Below are positions 7,866 to 17,079 of a stretch of DNA of 64,000 nucleotides, piece by piece. Below the pieces are notes generated by a model that saw nothing but the letters and a program-made list of their open reading frames with translations, made no database searches and had not been told where the DNA came from. The first letter of the stretch is position 1, and the number at the start of each line of letters is the position of its first letter. Made by a program: the position numbers and the translations under genes. The stretch comes from Arhodomonas sp052060015 (GTDB lineage Bacteria; Pseudomonadota; Gammaproteobacteria; Nitrococcales; Nitrococcaceae): contig NZ_JBPODZ010000010.1 in the NCBI RefSeq assembly GCF_052060015.1, positions 1-64,000 of the forward strand. Reading direction: 5' to 3'.

Positions 7866-9791
7866 TCAGTCCTCCGACACTGTCCGGCCGAGCCGAGCGC
7901 GTTCGGCATCAATCCGCTCGAGGAACGCCTCGAGCCCCATTGATCCGAGATCCTCACCCCGCCGGGTGCGCACGGCCACGGTCTTGGATTCCACTTCTTT
8001 GTCGCCCACTACCAGCAGGTAGGGCACACGCTGGATCGTGTGCTCGCGGATTTTAAATCCGATCTTCTCGTTCCTCAAGTCGCAACAGGCGCGAAATCCC
8101 CGATCCGTCAACTGTTTTTCCACCTCGCGGGCATAATCCGCCTGGCGGTCGGTGATATTGAGCACCACCGCCTGCCAAGGGGCCAGCCACACCGGCCAGT
8201 CGCCGCCGTAGTGCTCGGCGAGCACACCGATGAAGCGCTCGAAGGAGCCGAAGATGGCCCGATGCAGCATCACCGGCACCTGCCGGTTGCCATCCTCGGC
8301 GACGTAGTCGGCGCCGAGCCGCCCCGGCATGGAGAAATCCACCTGCATGGTGCCGCACTGCCAGACCCGGTTGAGACAGTCGCGCATCGCGAGCTCGATC
8401 TTCGGACCGTAGAAGGCGCCCTCCCCGGGATTCACCGTCCAATCGTAACCCTTGGCGTCCAGGGCGTCGGCCAGTGCCTGTTCGGCCTTGTCCCAGGCCT
8501 CCTCGGCGCCCACCCGCTGCTCCGGCCGGGTGGACAGGGCCACGGCCACGTCGTCGAAGCCGAAATCGCGGTACACATCGAAGGCCAGGTCCAGGAACGA
8601 AGAGACCTCGTCCTGGATCTGCTCCTCGGTACAGAAGATGTGGGCGTCGTCCTGGACGAAGTTCCGCACACGCATCAGCCCGTGGAGCGTACCGGAGGGC
8701 TCGTTGCGGTGGCAGGAGCCGAACTCCGAGAGCCGCAGCGGAAGGTCCCGATAGCTCTTCAGGCCCTGGTTGTAGATCTGGATGTGGGCCGGGCAGTTCA
8801 TGGGCTTGACCGCGTAGTCCCGATGCTCGGACTCCGTGGTGAACATGTCGTCGCGGAACTTCTCCCAGTGCCCGGAGCGCTCCCAGAGGCTGCGGTCCAG
8901 CAGCTGCGGCGTGCGGATCTCCTGGTAGCCACTGGCGTCGAGCCGCCGGCGCAGATAATCCTGCAGCACCTGATAGACCCGCCAGCCGTTGGGGTGCCAG
9001 AACACCATCCCCGGCGCCTCCTCCTGGAGGTGGAACAGCCCCTGGTTGCGGGCGATCCGGCGGTGGTCGCGCTTCTTCGCCTCCTCGAGGAAGGTGAGGT
9101 AGCGCTTGAGGTCCTTGCGATCGGCCCAAGCGGTGCCGTAGACGCGGTTGAGCATCTCGTTGTTGGCATCGCCGCGCCAGTAGGCGCCGGCGAGCTTGGT
9201 CAGCTTGAACGCCTTGCAGAAGCGCGTGTTCGGCACGTGCGGGCCGCGGCACATGTCCACGTATTCCTGGTGGTGGTACAACGCCACGTACTCCACGTCT
9301 GGCATGTCCTCGAGGAGCTCGACCTTGTAGGTCTCGCCGCGCTCACGGAACACCCGCAATGCCTCGTCGCGGTGCACCACCTCTTTGACGACGTCGTAGT
9401 CCTGATCGATGAGCTCGGCCATCCGCGCCTCGATGGCCTCCAGGTCCTCCGGGGTGAAACCGGGCTCGTAGTGGACGTCGTAGTAGAAGCCGTCCTCCAC
9501 CACCGGCCCGATGGCCATCAGCGCCGTGGGATAGAGCTGCTTGACCGCCTGCCCGAGCATGTGGGCACAGGAGTGGCGGATGATCTCCAGCCCCGCCTCG
9601 TCCTTGGGGGTGATGATGGCCAGGTCGGCGTCCGAGTCGATGAGGTCACAGGCGTCCCGGAGCTCGCCGTTGACGCGGCCGGCCAGGGTGGCCTTGGCAA
9701 GGCCCGGGCCGATGTCGTGGGCGACATCCATAATGGAGACGGGCTGGTCGTAGCGGCGTTCGCTGCCGTCGGGGAGGGTGATCACGGGCAT
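7866..9791 (-). CDS. thrS: Threonine-tRNA ligase
   Basis: 641 aa from the ATG at 9791 (MPVITLPDGSERRYDQP), with GGAG about 9 nt upstream; the longer reading to 9836 is rejected. Domains in order: TGS (residues 1-65), the editing/SAD domain with HSCAHMLGQAVKQL and the HPNGW region, the class II core (MNCPAHIQIY, RNEPSGTLHGLMRVRNFVQDD) and a C-terminal anticodon-binding domain. It is the first gene of the translation operon, with infC 3 nt downstream. Confidence 0.98.
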   Translation of the reverse strand: MPVITLPDGSERRYDQPVSIMDVAHDIGPGLAKATLAGRVNGELRDACDLIDSDADLAIITPKDEAGLEIIRHSCAHMLGQAVKQLYPTALMAIGPVVEDGFYYDVHYEPGFTPEDLEAIEARMAELIDQDYDVVKEVVHRDEALRVFRERGETYKVELLEDMPDVEYVALYHHQEYVDMCRGPHVPNTRFCKAFKLTKLAGAYWRGDANNEMLNRVYGTAWADRKDLKRYLTFLEEAKKRDHRRIARNQGLFHLQEEAPGMVFWHPNGWRVYQVLQDYLRRRLDASGYQEIRTPQLLDRSLWERSGHWEKFRDDMFTTESEHRDYAVKPMNCPAHIQIYNQGLKSYRDLPLRLSEFGSCHRNEPSGTLHGLMRVRNFVQDDAHIFCTEEQIQDEVSSFLDLAFDVYRDFGFDDVAVALSTRPEQRVGAEEAWDKAEQALADALDAKGYDWTVNPGEGAFYGPKIELAMRDCLNRVWQCGTMQVDFSMPGRLGADYVAEDGNRQVPVMLHRAIFGSFERFIGVLAEHYGGDWPVWLAPWQAVVLNITDRQADYAREVEKQLTDRGFRACCDLRNEKIGFKIREHTIQRVPYLLVVGDKEVESKTVAVRTRRGEDLGSMGLEAFLERIDAERARLGRTVSED

Positions 9792-9868
9792 GCTGAGTGC
9801 TCCACAGTGGTGACCGATACGAGGGGCCACATGCATTTCCCGGCGGGTGTTCGGCCGGCAGAAACGAC

Positions 9869-9895
9869 GAAAGCACCGCCACGGGCGATGCTTTC
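9869..9895 (-). terminator. Hairpin after tRNA-Val
   Basis: The minus strand has a 12-bp stem with two mismatches (GAAAGCATCGCC / GGCGGTGCTTTC) about 8 nt after the tRNA-Val CCA end. A weak T-rich stretch follows. It probably separates the tRNA transcript from thrS. Confidence 0.55.
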
Positions 9896-9903
9896 CGGGA
9901 AGC

Positions 9904-9980
9904 TGGTAGGCGCGAGTGGACTCGAACCACCGACCCCCACCATGTCAAGGTGGTGCTCTAACCAGCTGAGCTACGCGCCT
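9904..9980 (-). tRNA. tRNA-Val (GAC)
   Basis: A 77-nt cloverleaf on the minus strand with acceptor AGGCGCG/CGCGCCT, T-arm GGTTCGAGTCC and encoded CCA. The anticodon stem CCACC/GGTGG has loop TTGACAT, giving anticodon GAC (valine). It is the last core feature before the accessory region. The integrase region lies on its 5' side, so it is not a classical 3'-end attachment arrangement. Confidence 0.95.
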
Positions 9981-10241
9981 GTCTCGATCCAGCGCGCATT
10001 CTACAGCGTTCGCCACAGGTGTCAACGCCGGCCCCAAGTCATTGGTTTTTAAGGGTTGTGGGTGCTCTTGGAACCGGCCAGCACGACCGCTTTGGACACC
10101 CCGCGCTCCACCACCGCGTAGCTCGCCCGCGAGCTTGAGCCCAAATTGAGCCCGTCTGGGGCCCGGCTAGGCTGGGCCCAGCCGCCAACCTCGCGCAGCA
10201 GCTGAGCACCACCTCGAATTGTCCCAACCCGGTGAGCCCAC

Positions 10242-10463
10242 CTACTCCTCCACATACTCGGCCACATCGCCGACCGAGCAACCGAAGTACCGACACAGCG
10301 CATCGAGGTTGTCCGTTGTGGTGTTGTAGCCCTTGACGTTGGCGATCTTGGAAAGGGTCGTTCGATTAATACCCGTCTCTGCCGAAATCTCCTCATAGGT
10401 GACACGCCGCCCCTCCGTGAACGATTTGTCAGCCATGAGCTCCTTGAGTCGAAACCGGATCAT
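10242..10463 (-). CDS. Xre/Cro-CI-type repressor
   Basis: 73 aa, essentially one helix-turn-helix domain (TYEEISAETGINRTTLSKIANVKG, then TTTDNLDALCRYFGCSVGDVAEYVEE) of the Cro/CI (HTH_26) type. It is encoded divergently from the AlpA-like gene and integrase, and the inter-gene region carries an exact inverted repeat with further half-copies. That layout fits a repressor controlling element excision and integration genes and itself. No effector domain is present. Confidence 0.8.
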   Translation of the reverse strand: MIRFRLKELMADKSFTEGRRVTYEEISAETGINRTTLSKIANVKGYNTTTDNLDALCRYFGCSVGDVAEYVEE

Positions 10464-10481
10464 CAGACTGTCCCGTTAAGT

Positions 10482-10562
10482 TTACAAATGTGCTTGACAG
10501 TCACGTTTGTTGTTTTTACGCTGAATACCACACTCAACAAACGTTAACTTAAGGAGACAAAC
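10482..10562. promoter_or_regulatory. Divergent promoter with inverted-repeat operator
   Basis: A perfect 10-bp inverted repeat, ACGTTTGTTG (10503-10512) and CAACAAACGT (10535-10544), sits between the divergent Xre and AlpA-like genes. A third copy of the half-site (ACAAACGT, 10557-10564) overlaps the start codon of the AlpA-like gene, and ACAAATGT occurs near 10484. A -35-like TTGACA at 10494 with TACGCT 17 nt later gives a plus-strand promoter spanning the first arm. These are likely operators for the Xre protein. Confidence 0.6.
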
Positions 10563-10817
10563 GTGACTGAGAGAACCTATCTTACTCCGGAGCAAGTCGC
10601 CGCGCGACTGCACTTCTCGCCGCGCTACTTCCGCAACGTCGTCATGAAGCGCGACTTGATCGAAGGCTTCCACTACACCCGCGCCTTCCACGGCCGCAAG
10701 TACCTCCTCATCTGGGAGCGCGTGGAGCAGGAGCTGTTGAGTGAGGTCGCCGAGGGTGAGGCCGAGAGCGGAGGGCTTCAGATCCCAATGGCCAAGGGAG
10801 GACGCTGCAATGTCTAG
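10563..10817 (+). CDS. AlpA/excisionase-like helix-turn-helix protein
   Basis: 84 aa from a GTG at 10563, with AAGGAG 6 nt upstream. The N-terminal winged-helix motif (LTPEQVAARLHFSPRYFRNVVMK...GFHYTRAFHGRKYLLIWERVEQEL) resembles AlpA/excisionase-type DNA-binding proteins encoded beside phage-like integrases. It overlaps the integrase start by 8 nt, so the two are co-translated. The likely role is control of integration versus excision. Confidence 0.7.
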   Translation: MTERTYLTPEQVAARLHFSPRYFRNVVMKRDLIEGFHYTRAFHGRKYLLIWERVEQELLSEVAEGEAESGGLQIPMAKGGRCNV

Positions 10818-12039
10818 CATCCGTCGCCATCACAACGGAAAGCTCTTCTTCGACTTCCACTACCAAGGGGTCCGCTGCCGAGAGTACACCCGGTTAGACG
10901 ACACCCCGCGGAACCGCCGTCTCATGGAGGAGGCACTCAAGCGCATCGACGCCGAGATCACCCTCGGGACCTTCGACTACGCGAAGACGTTCCCCAACAG
11001 CAAGCGGGCCTCCCGGTTCGCAAAGCCCGCAACACCCGGTGCCGGCGCCGAGACGAACGCGGCACAGGCTCCACCGCAGAAGGAACTGCCCACCTTCGAC
11101 GAGTTCGCCGAGGAGTGGTTCGTGGAAAACGAGGTCACCTGGAAGCGCTCCTATCGCGCCAAACAGCGCGACATCCTCGAGCGCTACCTCAAGCCGGCAT
11201 TCGGGAAGGAGGTGGTCAGCGGCATCCGGAAGTCCCACGTGCTCAAGTATCGGGCCCAGCTCGCCAAAGTCGCGCCCGATACCGGCAAGGCAGCCTCGCC
11301 CTCGTGGATCAACCAGGTCTTGAATCTGCTCAAGCAGATCCTCGACGAAGCCGCTGACCGATTCGACTTTAGCACGCCATTCCGCGGCATCAAGCCCCTG
11401 CGGGTCGGGCGCACCCAGATCGATCCCTTCTCCCTCGAGGAGGTTCAGCGCTTCCTCGACGCCCTCCCCCCGCAGTGGCGCCCTTATTTCATCGTGCGCT
11501 TCTTCACCGGGATGCGCACGAGCGAGGCGGATGGGCTGAAGTGGCAGTACGTCGACTTCAACCGCCGCGAGATCCATATCCGCGAGACCCGCGTGCACGG
11601 CGAAACCCAAGACCCGAAGACGGACGGCTCCGCACGGAGCATCCAGATGTCGGGCATGGTGGAGAATGCCCTGCGGGAGCAGTGGCGGATGACGGGACAG
11701 CTCAGCAGCTACGTCTTCTGCAGCCGGCTCGGTTACCCGCTGATCTATCGGAACGTGAACAACCGCATCTGGTATCCGACGCTGAACAAGGCGGGCCTGC
11801 GCCGGCGCAACCCCTATCAGACCCGCCACACCGCGGCGACGCTGTGGCTGGCCGCTGGCGAGAACCCCGAGTGGATCGCCCGGCAGATGGGGCATTCCAA
11901 CACGAAGATGCTGTTCACCGTCTACTCCCGTTTCGTACCCAACCTGACACGCCAGGACGGTTCCGCCATGGAGCGCCTGCTCCGCTCGCGGCTGGACACC
12001 GCCCATGGGGCCTCTGAGGAGGTGGATCATGCGGAATAA
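10810..12039 (+). CDS. Tyrosine-type site-specific integrase
   Basis: 409 aa from the ATG at 10810 (MSSIRRHHNGKLFFDFHYQG). There is an N-terminal arm-type DNA-binding domain, a core-binding domain (around residues 95-190) and a catalytic domain. Visible catalytic residues: Arg in FTGMRTSEADGL, H-x-x-R in TRHTAATL, His in MGHSNTKM and the nucleophile Tyr in FTVYSRF. It follows the AlpA-like gene with overlap and overlaps the HD-protein gene by 11 nt, forming a three-gene operon that marks the left part of the accessory region. The attachment site is not identified. Confidence 0.93.
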   Translation: MSSIRRHHNGKLFFDFHYQGVRCREYTRLDDTPRNRRLMEEALKRIDAEITLGTFDYAKTFPNSKRASRFAKPATPGAGAETNAAQAPPQKELPTFDEFAEEWFVENEVTWKRSYRAKQRDILERYLKPAFGKEVVSGIRKSHVLKYRAQLAKVAPDTGKAASPSWINQVLNLLKQILDEAADRFDFSTPFRGIKPLRVGRTQIDPFSLEEVQRFLDALPPQWRPYFIVRFFTGMRTSEADGLKWQYVDFNRREIHIRETRVHGETQDPKTDGSARSIQMSGMVENALREQWRMTGQLSSYVFCSRLGYPLIYRNVNNRIWYPTLNKAGLRRRNPYQTRHTAATLWLAAGENPEWIARQMGHSNTKMLFTVYSRFVPNLTRQDGSAMERLLRSRLDTAHGASEEVDHAE

Positions 12040-13081
12040 CGCAGACACCGCAGCGGCGGTCCGGCAGGCCTTCGGCGGAAGCACCACGGAACATGCCGAC
12101 GGGCTCCCCGGCGCAAGCTGGACGGCAGCCAACGCGCCGATGTCGCTGTCCATCAGTGAGCTCCAACCGGTCCTTGAGTATCCGGAGCTCGCTGCCGATG
12201 GACTGGTGGCGGGTACCTACGGCGTCGAGTGCGTGCACACCGGACGGGCCTCCACCGGGGAATACTATCTCCGCCTTCGGCTCTACGATGTCACGGGGGC
12301 CGCCCACGTCTACTCGCGGTGCGCTGATTGGCCATCGCCCCCGCGGGATGGCCAGACCCACACCGTGGGGTTCCGGTGGGTCCACGATCGCTATGAGAAC
12401 CTCGTGCCGCTGGCGCGCCCGTTTCCGTCGACGCAGACACTGCCGGAGCGCTCCCCATTGGAACTGCTGCCCGGAGACCGGTTACCCGAGCCGGAGAACC
12501 TGTTCCGGCTGCTGACCCTCGTCGAATCGCTGCGAACCCCCGGGTACCGGGCTCTGGTGGAGGAGGTTTTCCGCGATCGGGAGCTGGCCTACCTCTTCGC
12601 CACGCTCCCCGCCAGCAGGCGGTGTCACCACACCGGCGAAGGTGGATTGCTGGCCCATAGCCTGGATGTCGCCGAGGGCGTCCGGCGTGCCACCGGGCAC
12701 CTGGCAATCGGGCGATTGCGACGCGAGGCCCTGATCCTGGTTGGGCTTCTCCACGATATCGGGAAGGCCTTGCTGAACACTCGCGAGGGCTACCGCCTCC
12801 CCTCCAGCCGGGGGGAGCATGCGGCGCTGATCGACTACGCGCTCGCGACACCCATGGCCCGCCTCAAGGCGCGAGACCTGGACGCCTTCACGGCCCTGTG
12901 GCAGGTCATTGACGGCTACAAGCGCAAGGACCGATACGCGGCACCGCTGGCCGCGCTCGTCGAGTCCATGGACAGCGTCAGCGCTCAGACGAATCTGATT
13001 CAGCAGCGGTCGACTTCCCACCCCGGTTACCGCCTACCGGGCTGTCATCGCGAAACCATCTGGCACGCGCCGGGGCGCTGA
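12029..13081 (+). CDS. TraI/MobH-like HD-domain protein
   Basis: 350 aa from the ATG at 12029, with a GAGGAGGT ribosome-binding site; it overlaps the integrase end. The N-terminal region (about residues 45-125) looks like an OB-fold-like beta domain. The C-terminal half is an HD phosphohydrolase-type domain with HHTGEGGLLAHSLDVAEG and LLHDIGKALL, the pattern seen in TraI_2/MobH relaxase-associated proteins and, more distantly, YhaM-like exonucleases. Coupled to an integrase, it may act in processing or transfer of the element, but no other transfer genes are visible. The metal-binding His/Asp residues are intact. Confidence 0.7.
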   Translation: MRNNADTAAAVRQAFGGSTTEHADGLPGASWTAANAPMSLSISELQPVLEYPELAADGLVAGTYGVECVHTGRASTGEYYLRLRLYDVTGAAHVYSRCADWPSPPRDGQTHTVGFRWVHDRYENLVPLARPFPSTQTLPERSPLELLPGDRLPEPENLFRLLTLVESLRTPGYRALVEEVFRDRELAYLFATLPASRRCHHTGEGGLLAHSLDVAEGVRRATGHLAIGRLRREALILVGLLHDIGKALLNTREGYRLPSSRGEHAALIDYALATPMARLKARDLDAFTALWQVIDGYKRKDRYAAPLAALVESMDSVSAQTNLIQQRSTSHPGYRLPGCHRETIWHAPGR

Positions 13082-13345
13082 GTGGTTGCTCGGCGCCCCC
13101 CCTCCCCCGACGAGCCGGTGCAGGTCACGCATGACCCTCCTCGGGCCCGTATGCAATCAGCCAAGTCCCCAAGTTCATCAGGTTGTCCCGGATCTTGCCG
13201 CGATAGCGGCCTTGCAGCCTCCACGGATCAGTGCGTTGGGCGGCACAGGCCCCGAAAACGCTGTTGTGCCCACTTGGGGTTATCAGGGTGTGCCGTGATC
13301 CAATATTGGAAGCCGCTCGGGCCTGTTTGTACCGTTGCCCCGTAT
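13082..13345. other. Intergenic region without a recognisable gene
   Basis: I see no supportable gene, RNA or repeat here. It separates the integrase operon from insertion-sequence debris. Confidence 0.4.
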
Positions 13346-13640
13346 GTATCCGCTCCTCGCGCTCCCAGGGCCGGACCTACCTGCGCCTGGTCGAAAGCTA
13401 TCGCGACGCCCGGGGCAAGACCCGGCACCGCCCGATCGCCCAGCTCGGCCGGGCCGATCGACTCACCGAGGACAAGGTCACCAGCATCATCCGCTGGCTC
13501 AAGCGCCACACCGGGCTGCCGGTGGTCGACGCCGAGGGTCCGCGCTTCGAACCGAGCCGCTCGTTAGGGCTGCGCCGTGGCTGCTCACCGAGATCTGGCA
13601 CGCGGTATCCCCGGGCTCCAAGCGGACTCGCCGGCGGCGA
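13346..13640 (+). pseudogene. Remnant of IS1634-like transposase N-terminus
   Basis: One frame reads RTYLRLVESYRDARGK, then RHRPIAQLGRADRLTEDK, then IIRWLKRHTGLP. This is the characteristic start of IS1634/IS4-superfamily transposases. Another frame continues as PWLLTEIWHAV, so the copy is frameshifted, and nothing follows for the catalytic part. It is a decayed insertion-sequence fragment at the edge of the restriction operon. Confidence 0.65.
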
Positions 13641-13689
13641 CACAATGTGCCGCCGCACGCAATGATCCGCGGACAGCCTGATCGAGTGC

Positions 13690-14080
13690 GGGCGGATGAG
13701 CACGAGCCCCTTTGGGACGTTGGCGTGACGAGATCGACGCCGAACTTAGGAAGGCTGCCATTGGACTTGATGATCACCTTGCCGGCCGGTGAGCGCTTCC
13801 CGGAAAGCACTCGGTACTCCCTACGTTCACCGCCTTCAGTCCGGTAGCAGATGGTGACCTGGGTGATGAAGTCGCCGTCAAAAATACGGTCGTATTCCAT
13901 GAAATAGACGGCCTCACCCGGCTCCAAGGTTTCGCAGGACGTAGATGTCACTCGTGACACCGCCCTCGTGGGCGATACCAGTCAGCCACAGCTGCGGCGT
14001 GTCACCATCCGGGGAACCGCGGACATACTGAAGCACGCCTTTGGTAGCGCGCACTGTCGCAATTGGAGAGCATCGACGGT
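13690..14080 (-). pseudogene. Hypothetical protein, apparently frameshifted
   Basis: Two overlapping minus-strand frames look like halves of one protein: VLQYVRGSPDGDTPQLWLTG...DIYVLRNLG in one, and ETLEPGEAVYFMEYDRIFDGDFITQV...YRVLSGKRS in the other, switching near 13930. The composition is protein-like and directly follows the Res gene, so it may have been the last gene of that operon. I do not recognise the family. It could also be two unrelated shadows. Confidence 0.35.
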
Positions 14081-17079
14081 CACGAGAAGCCTTGCGAGAA
14101 GCTCTCATAATCGTTGTCCACCCGAAAGGTCACGTCCTCACCGAGGGCGCGGAAGTGCGCCTTGCCGCACTTGATCTTAGCCTCCTCTTGGGGTCGCAGG
14201 GTGTCGGTGAACAGACTGCCCTTGGACTCCACCACGAAGTACAAACGCTGCTTCCCATCGGTTTCCACCACCACGGCCCAGTCAGGATTGTAGCCTCCGA
14301 GCGGGGTATCGATGTGAAACCACGGCGGTAGCTTGGCATAGACCTTGACCGCGTCGTTGCGCTCAAACGCCTCGGCGAAGTTGGCCTCCACGTCGGAGTC
14401 GTAGACCACGTGGTCGTATACGGACTTCTCGCTCTCGATCATGTTGCGGCTGAGGTAGCCGAACAACTCCTGCTCCTCGAACAGCTCCTGAGCGTAGAAG
14501 TGGTCATCGCCGATCTTCTGGTACTTGATGCCGTCCACAATGAACAGCCGCATTTGGCGGCGGATGATCTCCAGCACCTGTTCGATGAACTTCTGCGGGT
14601 TGTTACGGAAGCCTTCCAGCCGCTCGCTGCGCACCAGGATCTCCACCAGCGTGCGGCGGGTTAGATTGGTCTCGTTCTGGAGGAACCCGATGATGTCCGG
14701 TAGCTGGAAGTCCCGGGCGTCGTAGGTGGCGGCGGTCTCCTTGACGCTCTCGGCATCCACGCCGCCCCGGTTCACATCCAGGCGGGCCGTGCGGGTGACG
14801 AAGCGGGCCTTGCCCACGCGAAGGTTGTCGCGGATCTCCTCGGCGCAACGTTCGATCAACGCCTGGGAGTCGAAGTCCACCCGGTAGGTAGTGTGGTGCT
14901 TGATGCGGTCCCAAAGCGCCTTGAAGTCGTCGCTGAGGTAAACCGCTTTGTTAAGGCGCACCTGTCGGCGGTCGTCCTTGTTCTGGATAACCAGCCGGCC
15001 GGCCACCTTCCGCAGCACCGCAGTGATCGCGCCCGCGTACTCCTGGACGTCTTCCGGCAGAGATAGCGTGCCGTTCTTCAGGTCCTGTCGCAGGCTGTCC
15101 TGGACCTTGCCCTTGCTGTCGACATAGCCCTGGCCGTGGAGGTGGTTCCAAACGGCCTCGGAGCTATCGGTCCCCAGATACGCGGATTCGCCCTCCACGG
15201 TCTCGACGGGAATACTGGCGAACAGATGCTTCTCCACCACGCCGAAGCGGATGCCCTCTTCCTGCTCGATCTCCGTCTGGAGCTTCCGGGCGAAATCCTC
15301 GTAGGACTCATTGGCCATCACCGTCAGGGTGTTCACCTCGAAGCCGTGCACCCGCTCGCCATCCTGGTTCACGGCCACCCGCAGCCCGCGGCCTATCTCC
15401 TGGCGCTTCTTCATGGTGGAGCGGGTCTCGTTGAGGGTGCAGATCTGGAAGACGTTGGGGTTGTCCCAACCTTCCTTGAGCGCGGAGTGGGAGAAGATGA
15501 ACTTCAGCTTGGACTCGAAGCTTAGGAGCCGCTCCTTGTCCTGCATGATCAATTGATACGCGCTCTCGTCTGCCTGGGTCTTACCCTCGCCGCGGGAGTC
15601 CTTTAGCATGCCGCGGCCGCTGGCGTCTTTCTTCTTGTCCACGGCGAAATAACCGTCGTGGACGTCTTTGGCCTCGCTCTCCAGGTCCACCTCGCCGAAC
15701 AAACTTTGGTACTTGGGCTTGCGGGCGGCGCGCAGATACTCTTCCTCGAACATCCGCGCGTACTTGCCGGGCTGTGGGTTGCCGTCCTCGTCGTAGTCCC
15801 GGTAGTTGGATACCCGATCGATGAAGAACAGGCTCAGCACCTTGATACCCCGGGGCGTTAGCTTCAGCTCCTTGTCCAGGTGCTCCTCGATGGTCTTGCG
15901 GATCTGCAACCGTTTGTACTCGTCGTCGTCCACCTGGCCGATGGCCTGGCCCAGACGGACGATCTCCGGCCGGCTGGTGAAGCTGACGTACTCGTTGTCC
16001 GGCTCGCAGTAGATGTCCTCGATGATATAGCCGTCGTAGACGCTGCGCCCGCCGGTGGCGTCCAGCAAATCTTCGCCGCTGCGCACCCATTTGGCCTTGC
16101 GAGTAACCTTGCCCTTTTGCAGCACGTCCAGCTCCAGCTTGGCGCGTATGGGACTCTTGCGGTTGTTCACGTCCAACAGCTTGACATAGGCCTTGTTGTG
16201 GCTGTCCTGCACCTCGATACCGGCCACTTCGATCTGCTTGACCAGCTTGCGCTCGTAGGCGTCCACGGAGTCCAGCCGGTAGAGCATGTGGTGCTTGTCC
16301 AGGTGGGTGGCCGAGTAGCGCAGGGTACAGAGCGGGTTCAACGAGCGAATGGCCTCCCGACTCTTGTCCGTCGTGGCGACGCTCTGCGGCTCGTCGATGA
16401 TCACCACTGGATTGGTGGCCTGGATGAACTCGATGGGCTTGTTGCCCGTCATCCGGTCGTGGGGACGGTGGATGATGTTGGCCTTGTCCTCCCGCTCCGG
16501 GTCCTCGAAGCTGCGGCGGAAGGCGTCGATGTTGATCACCATGATCTGGATGGTGTCGCTGGTAGCGAAATTGCGCACCTGGCCCAGCTTCTGCGAGTCG
16601 TAGACGAAGTAGTCGAACGGGACGTTCACGTAGAGCCCCTTGAAGTGCGCCTCGGTCATTCGGAGGGATTTGTACACGCCCTCCTTGATGGCCACCGACG
16701 GCACCACGACGATGAACTTGGTGAAGCCGTAGCGGCGGTTTAGCTCGAAGATCGTGCGAAGGTAAACGTACGTCTTGCCGGTACCGGTCTCCATCTCCAC
16801 CGTAAAGTCCAGAGAATCCAGCTCCGCGGAGGGCGCCAAACCGTTGCGGAGCTGGATGCCCTGCACGTTCTGCAGGATGTCCTCTTCCAGCAGGCGCAGG
16901 CGATTGCCCACGCCCAGGTCGCCGCTCTCCTGGCCAAAGCTCATGGCCATCTGCGGCTCACCGCGCAGGGGCGCGACGGTAAAGTTCGTCTGGCAGATCT
17001 CCTGCCCCTCAAAAACGTCGGCAATGGCGCTTATCGCTTCGCGCTGATAGTCGAGGTCCGCGTCGAACTGGATCTTCAT
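14080..17079 (-). CDS. res: Type III restriction endonuclease subunit Res
   Basis: 999 aa. An SF2 helicase core carries Walker A (METGTGKTYVYL, about residue 115), a DExx-type motif in VVIIDEPQSV, and later motifs including the QEIGRGLRVAVN arginine-finger region. The C-terminus has a PD-(D/E)XK nuclease signature (NPDWAVVV, then VVESKGS), as in type III Res proteins. Res works with Mod to cleave DNA between two head-to-head unmethylated sites using ATP. Its start overlaps the end of the RhuM-family gene by 4 nt, so the two are coupled. Confidence 0.93.
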   Translation of the reverse strand: MKIQFDADLDYQREAISAIADVFEGQEICQTNFTVAPLRGEPQMAMSFGQESGDLGVGNRLRLLEEDILQNVQGIQLRNGLAPSAELDSLDFTVEMETGTGKTYVYLRTIFELNRRYGFTKFIVVVPSVAIKEGVYKSLRMTEAHFKGLYVNVPFDYFVYDSQKLGQVRNFATSDTIQIMVINIDAFRRSFEDPEREDKANIIHRPHDRMTGNKPIEFIQATNPVVIIDEPQSVATTDKSREAIRSLNPLCTLRYSATHLDKHHMLYRLDSVDAYERKLVKQIEVAGIEVQDSHNKAYVKLLDVNNRKSPIRAKLELDVLQKGKVTRKAKWVRSGEDLLDATGGRSVYDGYIIEDIYCEPDNEYVSFTSRPEIVRLGQAIGQVDDDEYKRLQIRKTIEEHLDKELKLTPRGIKVLSLFFIDRVSNYRDYDEDGNPQPGKYARMFEEEYLRAARKPKYQSLFGEVDLESEAKDVHDGYFAVDKKKDASGRGMLKDSRGEGKTQADESAYQLIMQDKERLLSFESKLKFIFSHSALKEGWDNPNVFQICTLNETRSTMKKRQEIGRGLRVAVNQDGERVHGFEVNTLTVMANESYEDFARKLQTEIEQEEGIRFGVVEKHLFASIPVETVEGESAYLGTDSSEAVWNHLHGQGYVDSKGKVQDSLRQDLKNGTLSLPEDVQEYAGAITAVLRKVAGRLVIQNKDDRRQVRLNKAVYLSDDFKALWDRIKHHTTYRVDFDSQALIERCAEEIRDNLRVGKARFVTRTARLDVNRGGVDAESVKETAATYDARDFQLPDIIGFLQNETNLTRRTLVEILVRSERLEGFRNNPQKFIEQVLEIIRRQMRLFIVDGIKYQKIGDDHFYAQELFEEQELFGYLSRNMIESEKSVYDHVVYDSDVEANFAEAFERNDAVKVYAKLPPWFHIDTPLGGYNPDWAVVVETDGKQRLYFVVESKGSLFTDTLRPQEEAKIKCGKAHFRALGEDVTFRVDNDYESFSQGFS

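Noticed and set aside
9904..9980. tRNA-Val 3' end as attachment site of the integrase
   Set aside because: The 3' end faces thrS rather than the island, and I find no second copy in the window.
8040..10052. 670-residue open frame antisense to thrS
   Set aside because: It is the complement of a full-length, motif-complete thrS and runs through tRNA-Val; high GC leaves long antisense frames.
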